The notes: generated by a model not told the origin, from the sequence alone. Positions 30,101 through 41,527 are shown, numbered from the stretch's first letter. The stretch: DNA of 64,000 nt from Lumbricus terrestris (GCA_949752735.1 OX457044.1:14927822-14991821); one strand, 5' to 3'. A program made the numbers and translations.

Positions 30101-31336
30101 TATTGGGCACCTGGAGGCTGTCCAACCATGCACGGTACTGGTTCGTGGTCGGTCACTAGATCTCCTGGTCATGACCTTGGCATCGATGCTCCATCCTCTG
30201 GTAGGTCTGGTCTTAGTTCTGTGGTGTTGGATGAGTGCAACGTATCGTGTGCTGGTGTGGGTGATGGCCTGCCATCTGATGGTTTTGTTGAGGGTGCTGG
30301 TGTGGGTGATGGCCTGCCATCTGATGGTTTTGTTGAGGGTGATGGTGTGGGTGATGGCCTGCCATCTGATGGTTTTGTTGAGGGTGCTGGTGTGGGTGAT
30401 GGCCTGCCATCTGATGGTTTTGTTGAGGGTGATGGTGTGGGTGATGGCCTGCCATCTGATGGTTTTGTTGAGGGTGCTGGTGTGGGTGATGGCCTGCCAT
30501 CTGATGGCCTTGTTGAGGGTGCTGGTGTGGGTGATGGCCTGCCAACTGATGGCCCTGTTGAGGGTGCTGGTGTGGGTGATGGCCTGCCATCTGATGGCCT
30601 TGTTGAGGGTGTTGGTGTGGGTGATGGCCTGCCATCTGATGGTTTTGTTGAGGGTGCTGGTGTGGGTGATGGCCTGCCATCTGATGGCCTTGTTGAGGGT
30701 GCTGGTGAGTATGGCGCTAATACGGTGGTACACTATGTTGACGAATGTTCGACTTCAGGGGCCTTGGGTGGAAGCTCGGCCACTCAGGACAAGAATGCCG
30801 AGTTGCCTATTCTCTTGCCTGTTTCATTGCAGTTAGTAAATAAATATGCTTATGAACCGGAATTTAGGCAGATTAGTGACGATTTGCGATTGAAGCATTA
30901 TTTTGCGTGTTCGCGATCTGAATCTCTTATGACGTACGAGGAACTCATGGCCTTTGTCCACGAGGAAATCTCCCCAAGGGAGAAAGAACCTGGATATGAA
31001 TATGAATCGTCGTCCGAGAGTTCATCGTCTGTGGAGTCTGGGGAGCACGAGTCTCCTGCAGAAGTGTTTGGAAGGAGGGAAAGTCCCTCGTTTACAGAGG
31101 GAAGACCCCGGGTGGCTGAAGCACAGCCGGTTCCTTGGGGTGAGGTTGGTCGTATGGTGTGGACGGATTTGGGTGGTGCGGCTGGACGAGTATGGGGAAC
31201 TGGGGTGGGGTGGGTAGATGGTATTGGGGAATGGGTTGGTAGCGGGCTGGATAAGCTGAGTGCGCGGGTTACGCGACTGGGTCGGACGGGTGACGATGAT
31301 CATCCGTATCACATGGTCCTTCGACCATCGGTTTAA
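27104..31336 (+). CDS. Large repeat protein of unknown family (15-residue GDGLPSDG repeat)
   Basis: Uninterrupted frame from ATG 27104 to TAA 31336, about 1410 codons. A stop lies 18 bp upstream, so no longer start exists in this exon. An N-terminal region of about 220 residues contains a 47-residue duplication (DEVERTNGVESDAA / KVENTNGVEGDAATAG). About 45 units of a 15-residue repeat (GDGLPSDG[F/L]VEGAGV) follow at 27772-29783, then a second repeat of five 18-residue units (29909-30178), then ten more 15-residue units. The C-terminal ~200 residues are unique: a charged Ser/Glu region (YEYESSSESSSSVE), then a Gly/Trp-rich segment with WGTGVGWVDGIGEWVG. There is no signal peptide or transmembrane segment. 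I recognise no family; structural or extracellular matrix roles are only guesses. Confidence 0.6.
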   Translation: MNSFREESVDRRLKCRRRSSPERYWFCEGLIGNVDMVVDRQLSAGLQDDQRHPALVQIPQAKSPIAWGAVKNVGSGGSDAMADLAFCRVPSHRGQTQFSPGVPDCETCPIGNTQLCPFADEVERTNGVESDAATSGSAISSSPVLPLLSLIDCITDDCLTYLCPVTAKVENTNGVEGDAATAGSAISSSPVSPFCSLLDFIDDECIAHSYLVPVTSVGSSGLDGFVEGAAVCDGLPSDGLVEGAGVGDGLPSDGFVEGAGVGDGLPSDGFVEGAGVGDGLPSDGFVEGAGVGDGLPSDGFVEGAAVGDGLPSDGLVEGAAVGDGLPSDGLVEGAGVGDGLPSDGFVEGTGVGDGLPSDGFVEGTGVGDGLPSDGFVEGTGVGDGLPSDGLVEGAGVGDGLPTDGPVEGAGVGDGLPSDGFVEGAGVGDGLPSDGFVEGAGVGDGLPSDGLVEGAGVGDGLPSDGLVEGAAVGDGLPSDGLDEGAGVGDGLPSDGLVQGAGVGDGLPSDGLVEGAGVGDGLPSDGFVEGAGVGDGLPSDGLVEGAGVGDGLPTDGPVEGAGVGDGLPSDGLVEGAGVGDGLPSDGLVEGAGVGDGLPSDGLVEGAGVGDGLPSDGFVEGAGVGDGLPSDGLVEGTGVGDGLPSDGFVEGAGVGDGLPSDGFVEGAGVGDGLPTDGPVEGAGVGDGLPSDGLVEGAAVGDGLPSDGLVEGAGVGDGLPSDGFVEGAGVGDGLPSDGFVEGAGVGDGLPSDGLVEGAAVGDGLPSDGLVEGAGVGDGLPSDGLVEGAAVGDGLPSDGLVEGAGVGDGLPSDGLVEGAAVGDGLPSDGLVEGAGVGDGLPSDGFVEGAGVGDGLPSDGFVEGAGVGDGLPSDGLVEGAGVGDGLPSDGLVEGAGVGDDVSVGDDGDDDYYDCCSSTSDAIGGSRVEDVEVEGSRIDGSPSTHGTGEWSCSWALDDCPTVHGSGSWSVAGSPGGGSTMQGAGAWWVSGVLDSSPSMQGTGEWTFYWAPGGCPTMHGTGSWSVTRSPGHDLGIDAPSSGRSGLSSVVLDECNVSCAGVGDGLPSDGFVEGAGVGDGLPSDGFVEGDGVGDGLPSDGFVEGAGVGDGLPSDGFVEGDGVGDGLPSDGFVEGAGVGDGLPSDGLVEGAGVGDGLPTDGPVEGAGVGDGLPSDGLVEGVGVGDGLPSDGFVEGAGVGDGLPSDGLVEGAGEYGANTVVHYVDECSTSGALGGSSATQDKNAELPILLPVSLQLVNKYAYEPEFRQISDDLRLKHYFACSRSESLMTYEELMAFVHEEISPREKEPGYEYESSSESSSSVESGEHESPAEVFGRRESPSFTEGRPRVAEAQPVPWGEVGRMVWTDLGGAAGRVWGTGVGWVDGIGEWVGSGLDKLSARVTRLGRTGDDDHPYHMVLRPSV
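27772..29783 (+). repeat. 45-bp coding minisatellite, first block (~45 units)
   Basis: Near-identical 45-bp units with a few variant sites: GGTTTT or GGCCTT after the Asp codon, and GCTGGT, GCTGCT or ACTGGT later. The units are homogenised, as in arrays evolving by unequal exchange. All four of the frames open through the array are period-15 repeats. Confidence 0.97.
29909..30178 (+). repeat. Five 54-bp units encoding an 18-residue HG-T-G-x-W repeat
   Basis: Units start at 29909, 29963, 30017, 30071 and 30125. Each reads [S/T]-x-[H/Q]-G-x-G-x-W followed by a variable ten residues, often ending Cys/Ser-Pro. The DNA of the units is far more diverged than that of the 45-bp array, while the Gly and Trp positions stay fixed. 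Confidence 0.88.
30248..30710 (+). repeat. 45-bp coding minisatellite, second block (~10 units)
   Basis: Same 45-bp unit as at 27772-29783, with a GATGGT (Asp-Gly) variant alternating with GCTGGT in the first units. Confidence 0.97.
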
Positions 31337-31453
31337 GTTTTACGGTTAGTGGGGTGGCCGAGCATGTTGCTTGTTGATTGAATGTGTTTGGGGTGGGTTG
31401 TTTGGGCGGTTGGTGGGGGGATGGGGGTTTGTTTGTGTGTGACTGTTGACAGG

Positions 31454-32345
31454 TGTCGACATCTGGCCGCGAACGTTAGACGCGTGGAGTTGCGATGAAG
31501 CGCCTGCATCAGTCCAGTTGTATTGCCGCCTTGAACGACACGACCCGCTTCGAAACCTACATGAAACCATATGGGGTAAGAACCACAGAATTCAACTCAA
31601 AGGAATTAATGTGATATTATGTTACGTGAGGTAGAATACGTTGACCAGAAAGGCAAATGGCAATGCACTGTGAGATATATATAATTTTTATCAATCTATG
31701 ATAAGTTCAGGTATGTGAAACGAAGGAAGGTAAAACAAGTTAAGGTTTCAAACGGTTGTAGGATAAAATGCAAGGAAGTGTTGTCTAGGTAGTCTATGAA
31801 TTTAGGAGTAAGAGAGCATAACGTAGATTTAAGAAAGTAAAGGTAGGCTTAGTATAAATAGGACGGAAAGTAGGGTAAAAGTCAACATAAGATAACACTA
31901 GATGACTACATGGCAGGAAATGTCATCCAGTAATTCTAGAACACATGTCTCACCAGATAACATAAGAATCTTTGCTCTAGAATAACTTGTAGGCCTACTG
32001 AGTTTAAAAAATACTTTATATGTGAGATTTGTGTGAAATATTTTCTGTACCAGCAGCAATAATAATAAAAACCGCAGTTAGACTTACTTTACATCTTTAC
32101 AGCTGGGTGCCGTGACGGTGGAAAAAGTGACGCGTAGCCCTCGCTCGATTCGAGGACGCCGACATAAAGCGAATTCTACCGAATTCAACAACCGCCATCC
32201 ACACAGTACTGATTGGCTGTCCAACTCATTGCTCAACATCCGACTGTTGACCAACCATGCATCTGGCCAACAACGTATGACGCACAACATGAGACGCCGT
32301 CATTCACGACCAGCTTTGATGTCTGCATAAAGACATCTATGGTAA
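31454..32345 (+). other. Two exon-like segments of unknown identity, diverged copies
   Basis: 31454-31574 lies between GACTGTTGACAG and GGTAAGAACC and is fully open in one frame, which includes VDIWPRTLDAWSCDEAPASV. At 32260-32342 a related segment reads IWPTTYDAQHETPSFTTSFD and ends at GGTAAGCGC. Both donors are followed by the same intron start, AATTCAACTCAAAGGAA. The spacing is about 770 bp. I recognise no family. They may be exons of a gene continuing downstream of the repeat protein. Confidence 0.4.
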
Positions 32346-32349
32346 GCGC

Positions 32350-35270
32350 AACGGAATTCAACTCAAAGGAAGTGTAGCGTAATCTAGGGTTACGTACCTA
32401 TAACCTAGTTTACGTAGACTAGAAAGGCAAAACGTAATCAGCGGTGCGCTTTATCAGTCGATGAGATGTTTGAGTAAGGAAGAATAAGGTAGGCAAAATG
32501 AATCCAGGTAACTTAAGGTAATGAAATGTGCTTCAAGGAGAGAAAGCTGCATGTAGAAGACCTATAGAAAGTTTAAGGTGAGGTGATGGTTTAAAATCAA
32601 AGTTTCGCAACATCTTATGACTACAATTATGGCCGTCGACATCCTTGAACATAACGATTGTCTTTCAGTTTCCTCCTTCGATTTTCCAGTTTCCATTCGA
32701 CGATTGATGATTATTAATCACACGATGTTAGATGTGACGGCGTTAAAACGCAGTGTTCTGATCCTGCTGTCCCATTTTTACCTGGATAACGATCATTAAT
32801 AATATATTTTGATATAGGCCTATGTGACAATTTCTCCTTAATTTCTATCTATCCGCAGTAGTTGATGACGTTGTGTTGAGACGGTGAGACCAAGTAAAGG
32901 TATCGCAATTTATTTATAGTACCAGTATTTATAGTAGGGAAAGGTTGAATAAGTTAAGTCAAGGCAAATCAAATAACCAAGGTGAGGCAAGGTCGACTGA
33001 AATATTTCTGCTACATTAATTGATTGCTGAACAATGTCTGTTGATTTATACATTAAACGTTGGCACATTGAGTTCTTTTATTCTTCTTGTCTTTAAAATG
33101 CAATCATTCAGTAATGGCATAATTTCCTAAGTTTGCTAAGGATACTTAAAACATTTTTTTGTACAGCATTCTTCGAGAAGCAAAGGAAGATAACCTTAAA
33201 TATAATGAACAAAGTATGACCTGAAGACCAGCCTTCAAACGAGCATCCGTGCCGCCCAGCTACTAAAATTCATTTAATCTGAAATCGCAGAAATGCGAAA
33301 AAGTGAAACTCAAGAGGAGTTTCCATGAAAACTCGCTCAGTAACCTTCACCGATGACCAGAGAAAACATGTCAACCTAGAAGTAGTTTAACGGCGAAAGA
33401 CATCAGTAGATAAAAGCAATCACCTCCACTTCTGGCGAGCAGCAACGTCTGAGTGAGAGGGTATAGGCGGGGTGGGGTTGGTTGGCAAAGGAGGGTTGTT
33501 GGGCGACAGGGTGGGTGACGGTGCGATATTTTACTCCCCGCTTTTATGTAAGCTTCTATTGTTATTTCCCCTCTTTCATGTAGACTTCAATTGTTTATGA
33601 CTGTCAATACGATTGCGTCCCTTATTTGACGCTGGTTCCCTTGCCCTTCTTCTGTACTGACTGTACAACTTTGTATATATCTATGTACAATTGTACATGA
33701 CTTCTGTCATGTCTATTACTCGACAGATGTCGAGTTATTCAGAGCTCTACCAGGATTCTCGAAACCCCGGATCTCAATAAAGGTCTCTCTAACAAACGCT
33801 TCGTTGACTAAAAGTTCAACGGCGTCACATACCGGTACACCGCGTTCTGGTTGTACTAAAGGTTAAATGAGCAAAATCTCTCAAGCACATATCTCAACGC
33901 AAAAAGTCTCTAATCATAGTCCCAAAACAAAAATGTTTCACAAAGACTTAACGCAAAAGGTCGTCTAAGAAAAATTTTCCAAGAGGTAGGCCTATAGCTC
34001 TAGTCTCTCATCGCCGTTCGACCGTCGTGTCCTTGCAATCGACCGAAGCCAAAGTTGGTTTCCGATGCCAAACGCCCCTGTCTTTCGTATACTGATCCCG
34101 ATCGGGATTCCATATCACCCGACACGGTCGAGGGTGTTTATCGGAGTCCTCACGCTGTCCCACCCGTGCCCCGCTCTCGTCGTTGACGTCGTCTTCCTCC
34201 GTCGCCTGGTAAAAAGCTTCAGTTTGTCCACGTGGGCAATGAAGAGTGCATGTAGATTTCGGTCGTTTCAAAAGCAAGTAATTGACGAATCTGCATCATT
34301 TAAAAACTTCGTATGAACCGTAACACAGTTTTTGCCACCTGGGGCTACGACCCTGGCGCCACCTACGCCGAGTAGAATACCCGACAGAATCCACAGCGGC
34401 GAACGTTGTGGGGCGAACGCAGAGGTCAAAGTCGCGCTTCCTTCGTTTCACCGATCGAATTAAATAATTCCCGAAACGTGGTTTCCATCCGTTCTGCCAA
34501 ATCGGTCACATGACTTGAGTAGGCCAACGTGGCGTCATTGGTTCTGGTCTCAGCGGTCCTCCATCGACGAGGTCGAGGGTAGTCGATATTTTCTCTTTGT
34601 AAATTATTGCAAGCTGCTTCGTGAGTACCCGGTTATATAATGTGTTAATGCACGATAAGCTGCCAAGAGTCGGGACAAAACCTCATTCCAGTGACGCTTG
34701 TTGCTGCTAATGATTAGCTCCAGTGTAGCGCTAAGCGTACGGCGCAAACTATTTATAATTTGGTGCTGGCTGGAAGTTCTGATCTTACTAATTCCTGGCT
34801 ACTGGTCAAGTCCCTTAAATAAATATCCATAAAACATTTTCCTGTTGATAGCGTCAAAGACGGTTACGACAATCTCAGCAGCGTCCATAGCTACCTTGTG
34901 GTTGTCCCTTGATTGCAAAAGTCAAAGCATCTAAGCATTTGTTCACAATGCGAATAGGAAACGAGTCGTCCTCTCGTTTTAATGCCTACAAGCAACACCG
35001 AACCTCATCGTCCCTACTTCCATCTTCTGATCCAACGTCACATTGACTGAGCAGTCGCTCAACTTTGGATCAATCGAGTCATCTATTTTAACCTCATCCA
35101 TTCGCTCATCGATGGCTCTCGTCTTCCATCAAGTACAACACAATGCCGGGTGGCCCAAATGCATTTGGAGGTATACTCCTACATCGCTTTTCCGTACGCT
35201 TGTTGATAACGGGGCAATGAATCTACTTACGCACCGAACGGGCGTGAAATCGTTGTGGTTTGCAAAAAAA
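32350..35270. other. Non-coding stretch with LTR-like features near 33540-33800, no gene seen
   Basis: CCCCGCTTTTATGTAAGCTTCTATTGTT at 33536 resembles CCCCGCTTTCATGTAAACTTCTGTTGTT at 42560, so a dispersed repeat is present. A polyadenylation-like AATAAAGG at 33776 follows a pyrimidine-poor tract. Nothing else is recognised. A candidate 25-bp exon (CTATCTATCCGCAG ... GTGAGA) near 32861-32884 is too short to support. Confidence 0.35.
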
Positions 35271-35313
35271 TAATCATGAGGAAAACTTGTTCCAGAACAG
35301 ATGCATGGACGTA

Positions 35314-38300
35314 TGGCCTGGAACGGGTATCCTTCGAAATTTCTGTTTTTAACGGCGAAGAACTGTTACGAGGTCCTCCTTGACTATGACTGTCTCTAAT
35401 AGAGCCCATGCAATAGGGGTCGGTTCCGGTAAATTAATTTCTATAGGCCAGATTTAGGTGGGAGATCATCATGCTTTTTAAGGGTTTCAAAGCCCCCTGA
35501 AGATTGCATTACATGGCTGGGCTGCTGGGACCTTGGAAAGGGGGTTCACTACATTGTTCCTGGTTACACGACACTCATCCGTTACTAAGGTTCACCACAT
35601 GGCAGGACTGCAGGGGACCCTTTAAGGAGGTCGGTCACGGTAATACTGGTTACACGATACGCAGCTGTTTCTAAGGTTCACTGCTTGGCAGGCGCGGAAC
35701 GGGATCATGTAAGAAGATCGGCCACCGTTATACGTGTTACACTGGGGCAACAGCGACAAAACTGCCTAACGTGTAGGGAAACCCGATTCAGTAGACTCGA
35801 CGAATTATTTTTATTTTTTTTCGAACGTCAATCTGGGGTGCAATGCATCCACTGCAGTGCGACGTGGTTAGTCCTTCCTTCGAACGAACGAGCGACGAAG
35901 TAGATACTGACGATACCACCTTCTGTAATGAACTACTGGCCCGAGCTTCTTTCTAGTAACGACATAGTTCCTCTCAGCGTTGGCCGAAAAGGCGACTGAC
36001 GTTTGCTATTACACAATCCTCGTCCTCAGTCATCTAGGGTGACACGGTTGCGATGACCAGGCTACCAGCAACACAGTCCAACACCTAAATAAATACGTTC
36101 TTGGGTACTATAGGCCAGATTAGGTGGGGGGTCTTTATGCTCTTTAAAAGGTTCGAAGAACCAAGAGGGCCGTATTCCATACAAACGCTCAACCATTCTA
36201 TCTAAGGACAAATAAACGGGCCGAAAGGACTTCGAATATACGAATAAATTACCGACAGAACGAGCATAGCTTTAGGAGGTGTCGTGATTCTCTTGGTTGT
36301 TGCGAGACTTGCATTCTACCATATTCCGACTCTTGGACGGATCTACGGCTGCCCCATCTTAGAGGGCGTTAACCGCGTACCTTTCTAGGTCCGCAATTTG
36401 ACTTTTCCAAGCAGCAGCTTACGCCGATCAATTGAGAAATTTTGAGGGAGGCCTGTTCCTGAACGTACGTAAGGATGGCCTGGAACGGGTATCCTTCGAA
36501 ATTTCTGTGTTTAACGGTGAAGAACTGTTACGAGGTCCTCCTTGACTATGACTGTCTCTAATAGAGCCCATGCAATAGAGGTCGGTTCCGGTAAATTAAT
36601 TTCTATAGGCCAGATTTAGGTGGGAGATCATCATGCTTTTAAAGGGTTTCAAAGCCCCCTGAAGGTTGTATTGTTTGGCGGGGCTGCTGGGATCTTGGAA
36701 AGGAGTTTGGCTACGGTATTCCTGGTTACACGACACTCATCCGTTACTACGGTTCACCACCTGTCAGGACTGCAGGGGACCCTTTAAGGAGGTCGTCCGC
36801 GGTAATACTGGTTACACGATACGCAGCTGTTTCTAAGGTTCACTGCTTGGCAGGCGCGGAACGGGACCATGTAAGAAGGACGGCCACCGTTATACGTGTT
36901 ACACTGGAGCAACAGCGACAAAACTGCCTAACGTGTAGGGAAAACCCGATTCAGTAGACTCGACGAATAATTTTTATTTTTTCCAACGTCTAAATGATCT
37001 CGCCATTATCCCAGTTTTCGCAAGACTAACAAACTCTTTTGTCAAAACTTTAACCACCGCATCCGGTGTGTGTAATTACAACCTGTCCTTTTGGTGCCAG
37101 TGCTCTTTCACCCCCTTTTTCTCAAGGGTCTGAACAATGGGACGGTTTTCCACCCACGGTCTTGTGATCCGAAGAACCAGGTCTTTCATCTCAGCGCTTT
37201 GCAAATCTCTCGTTGAGTCGGAGGCGACACTCGTCGTCGCCCCAATCGACGTTCTGGGGTGCAATGCATCCACTGCAGTGCGACGTGGTTAGTTCTTCGT
37301 GCGAACGAGCGACGAAGTAGATACTGACGATACCACCTTCTGTAAAGAACTACTGGCCCGAGCTTCTTTCTAGTAACGACATAGTTCCTCTCAGCGTTGG
37401 CCGAAAAGGCGACTGACGTTTGCTATTACACAATCCTCGTCCTCAGTCATCTGGGATGACACGGTTGCGATGACCAGGCTACCAGCAACACAGTCCAACA
37501 CCTACGTAAATACGTTCTTGGGTACTATAGGCCAGATTAGGTGGGGGGTCTTTATGCTCTTTAAAAGGTTTGAAGAACCAAGAGGGCTGTATTCCATACA
37601 AATGCTCAACCATTATATCTAAGGACAAATAAAAGGGCGGAAAGGACTTCGAATATACGAATAAATCACCGACAGAACGAGCATAGCTCTAGGAGGTGTC
37701 GTGATTCTCTTGGTTGTTGCGAGACTTGCATTCTACCATATCCCGACTCTTGGACGGATCTACGGCTCCCCATCTTAGAGGGCGTTAACCGCGTACTTTT
37801 CTAGGTCCGCAATTTGACTTTTCCAAGCAGCAGCTTACGCCGATCAATTGAGAAATTTTGAGGGGGACCTGTTCCTGAACGTACGTAAGGATGGCCTGGA
37901 ACGGGTATCCTTCGAAATTTCTGTGTTTAACGGTGAAGAACTGTTACGAGGTCCTCCTTGACTATGACTGTCTCTAATAGAGCCCATGCAATAGGGGTCG
38001 GTTCCGGTAAATTAATTTCTATAGGCCAGATTTAGGTAGGAGATCATTATGATCTTTAAGGGTTTCAAAGCCCCCTGAAGATTGCATTACATGGCTGGGC
38101 TGCTGGGACCTTGGAAAGGTGGTTCACTACATTGTTCCTGGTTACACGACACTCATCCGTTACTAAGGTTCACCACATGGCAGGACTGCAGGGGACCCTT
38201 TAAGGAGTCGACCACGGTAATACTGGTTACACGATACGCAGCTGTTTCTAAGGTTCACTGCTTGGCAGGCGCGGAACGGGACCATGTAAGAAGGTCGGCC

Positions 38301-41060
38301 ACCGTTATACGTGTTACACTGGGGCAACAGCGACAAAACTGCCTAACGTGTAGGGAAAACCCGATTCAGTAGACTCGACGAATTATTTTTATTTTTTTCG
38401 AACGTCTAAATGATCTCGCCATTATCCCAGTTTTCGCAAGACTAACATACTCTTTTGTCAAAACTTTAGCCACCACATCCGGTGTGTGTATTTACAACCG
38501 GTCCTTTTGGTGCCAGTGCTCTTTCACCCCCCTTTTCTCAAGGCTCTGAACAATGGGACGGTTTTCCACCCACGGTCTTGTGATCCGAAGAACAAGGTCT
38601 TTCATCTGAGCGCTTTGCAAATCTCTCGTTGAGTCGGAGGCGACACTCGTCGTCGCCCCAATCGACGTTCTGGGGTGCAATGCATCCACTGCAGTGCGAC
38701 GTGGTTAGTTCTTCCTTCGTACGAACGAGCGACGAAGTAGATACTGACGATACCACCTTCTGTAATGAACTACTGGCCCGAGCTTCTTTCTAGTAACGAC
38801 ATAGTTCCTCTCAGCGTTGGCCGAAAAGGCGACTGACGTTTGCTATTACACAATCCTCGTCCTCAGTCATCTGGGATGACACGGTTGCGATGACCAGGCT
38901 ACCAGCAACACAGTCCAACACCTACGTAAATACGTTCTTGGGTACTATAGGCCAGATTAGGTGGGGGGTCTTTATGCTCTTTAAAAGGTTTGAAGAACCA
39001 AGAGGGCTGTATTCCATACAAATGCTCAACCATTATATCTAAGGACAAATAAAAGGGCGGAAAGGACTTCGAATATACGAATAAATCACCGACAGAACGA
39101 GCATAGCTCTAGGAGGTGTCGTGATTCTCTTGGTTGTTGCGAGACTTGCATTCTACCATATCCCGACTCTTGGACGGATCTACGGCTGCCCCATCTTAGA
39201 GGGCGTTAACCGCGTACTTTTCTAGGTCCGCAATTTGACTATTCCAAGCAGCAGCTTACGCCGATCAATTGAGAAATTTTGAGGGAGGCCTGTTCCTGAA
39301 CGTATGTAAAGATGGCCTGGAACGGGTATCCTTCGAAATTTCTGTGTTTAACGGTGAAGAACTGTTACGAGGTGCTCCTTGACTATGACTGTCTCTAATA
39401 GAGCCCATGCAATAGGGGTCGGTTCCGGTAAATTAATTTCTATAGGCCAGATTTAGGTGGGAGATCATTATGATCTATATGGGTTTCAAAGCCCCCTGAA
39501 GGTTGTATTATTTGGCGGGGCTGCTGGGACCTTGGAAAGGAGTTTGGCTACGGTATTCCTGGTTACACGACACTCATCCGTTACTAAGGTTCACCACATG
39601 GCAGGACTGCAGGGGACCCTTTAAGGAGGTCGGCCACGGTAATACTGGTTACACGATACGCAGCTGCTTCCAAGGTTCACTACGTGGCAGGTGGATGGAT
39701 GGAAGGATTACATGGAACGGGTATCCTTCGAAATTTCCGTTTAACGGGGAAGATCTGTAACGACGTCTTCCTTGACTATGACTGTCTCTAATAGAGCTCA
39801 TGCAATAGAGGTCGGTTCCGGTATATTAATTTCTATAGGCCAGATTTATGTGGGAGATTATTATGATCTTTAAGGGTTTCAAAGCCCCCTGAAGGTTGCA
39901 TTACATTGCTTGGCTGCTGGGACCTTGGAAAGGTGGTTCACTACATTGTTCCTGGTTACACGACACTCAGCCGTTACTAAGGTTCACCACATGGCAGGAC
40001 TGTAGGGGACCCTTTAAGGAGGTCGGCCGCGGTTATACTGGTTACACGATACGCAGCTGTTTCTAAGATTCACTATTTGACATCCGCGTAAGAGGGCCGT
40101 GTAAGGAGAGCGGCCACCATTATACGAATTACTTTGGAGCAACAACGACAAACTGAGTAACGTGTAGGGATCACCCGATTCACTAGACTCGACGAATAAC
40201 CTGTGTTTTAGTAATTCGAGCGTCTCAATGACCTTCTTTATCACAGTATGTGCAAGCCTAAGCTGCACTTCTCTCAAAACTTTAGCTACTAGCAACTGCT
40301 CAACCACTTCCAGTGTGTGTAATTACAACCTGTCATTTTTGTGCCAGTACTTTTGCACTCTTTTTTTCACAAGGCTCGGTACCTGGGAGCGGTTTTCCAC
40401 CCAGGGCCTTGTGATCAGAAGAACCGGGTCTTTTATCTGAGCGCTTTGCAAATCTCTCGTTGAGTCGGAGGCGACACTCGTCGTCGCCCCAATCGACGTT
40501 CTGGGGTGCAATGCATCCACTGCAGTGCGACGTGGTTAGTCCTTCGTGCGAACGAGCGACGAAGTAGATACTGACGATACCACCTTCTGAAATGCACTAC
40601 TGTCAAGATCTTGTTTGTAGTAACTCCATAGTTCCTCTCAGCGTTGGCCGAAAGGGCGACTGACGTTTGCTATTACACAATCCTCGTCCTCAGTCATCTG
40701 GGATGACACGGTTGCGATGACCAGGCTACCAGCAACACAGTCCAACACTTGGGCTACGTAAATTCGTTCTTGGGTACTATTGGCCAGATTAGGTGTGGAG
40801 GTCATTATACTCCTTAAGGGTTCCAAAGCCCCCAAAAGGCTGTATTCCATACAAACGCTCTATCCTTTCTAAGGGCAAATAAAAGAACGGAAAGGACTTG
40901 GAAAATTCGTATAAATCTCCGATAGTGCGCGCATAACTTTAGGAGTAGGAGTTGTCTTGATTCTCTTGACCGTTGCTAAACGTGCATTCTACCATATCTT
41001 GACTCTTGGACGAATCCACGGCTGTCCCATCTTACATGGCGTTAACTGTGTACTTTCAGT
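35314..41060. repeat. Tandem ~1.4-kb satellite-like repeat, five copies of unequal length
   Basis: The phrase GCCTGGAACGGGTATCCTTC recurs at 35314, 36479 and 37894, with near-identical versions at 39314 and about 39713. Spacings are about 1165, 1415, 1420 and 399 bp. Copy 1 lacks ~250 bp between the AACGTC and CTGGGGTGCAATGCATCC landmarks, copy 4 is cut to 399 bp, and copy 5 is the most diverged. Within each unit a ~87-bp subrepeat (CTGGTTACACGA.AC...GGTTCAC..GGCAGG) occurs two or three times. A 65-codon minus-strand frame beginning MDALHPRTSIGATTSVASDS stays open in three copies. Confidence 0.92.
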
Positions 41061-41500
41061 CCCTCCATCATCATCATTACTAAATTCGCTTTAGCTTTGC
41101 GTTGGCCTCCCTCAGCTGTTTTAAACGCCTCACTCGACCTCGGCGGATGATGTTCGAGCGTTTTCCCCATAATTAATGCGTCTTTGTCTATTGTAACGAT
41201 AGGCAAATATAGTAGTTATGACCGGACAGAACAATGTCCATCAATCGTTGGAAAGTTGCTTGAGCTTTGCAGTGTATGAATGGCTTCTCCCTCCAGCGAT
41301 AGATACCCCATACGCGTAACAGACGCGGTCTTGCCCGTGTAGGCCTACCTAAGGTCCATTATAGTCACCTGGTGGTAGCCGCTCCCTAAACAATAATAGG
41401 CTAATGAAATTCTTTATTGAAACAATCCGGCAATTCACAAGAGGGCAAATGACAGAATTAAGACATATCTTAACTACTAAGAGAACAGACAGCCTGCAAT
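41061..41500. other. Non-coding stretch, no gene seen
   Basis: Nothing recognised. A TAGGCCTA octamer lies at 41340. Confidence 0.4.
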
Positions 41501-41527
41501 ACACGGCGCTAATAGCAGCCTATAAAG

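Noticed and set aside
35685..40850. Several 60-97 codon frames in the 1.4-kb repeat as genes
   Set aside because: They change frame between copies by small indels and show no conserved motifs. Only the 65-codon frame is kept as a question in the findings.
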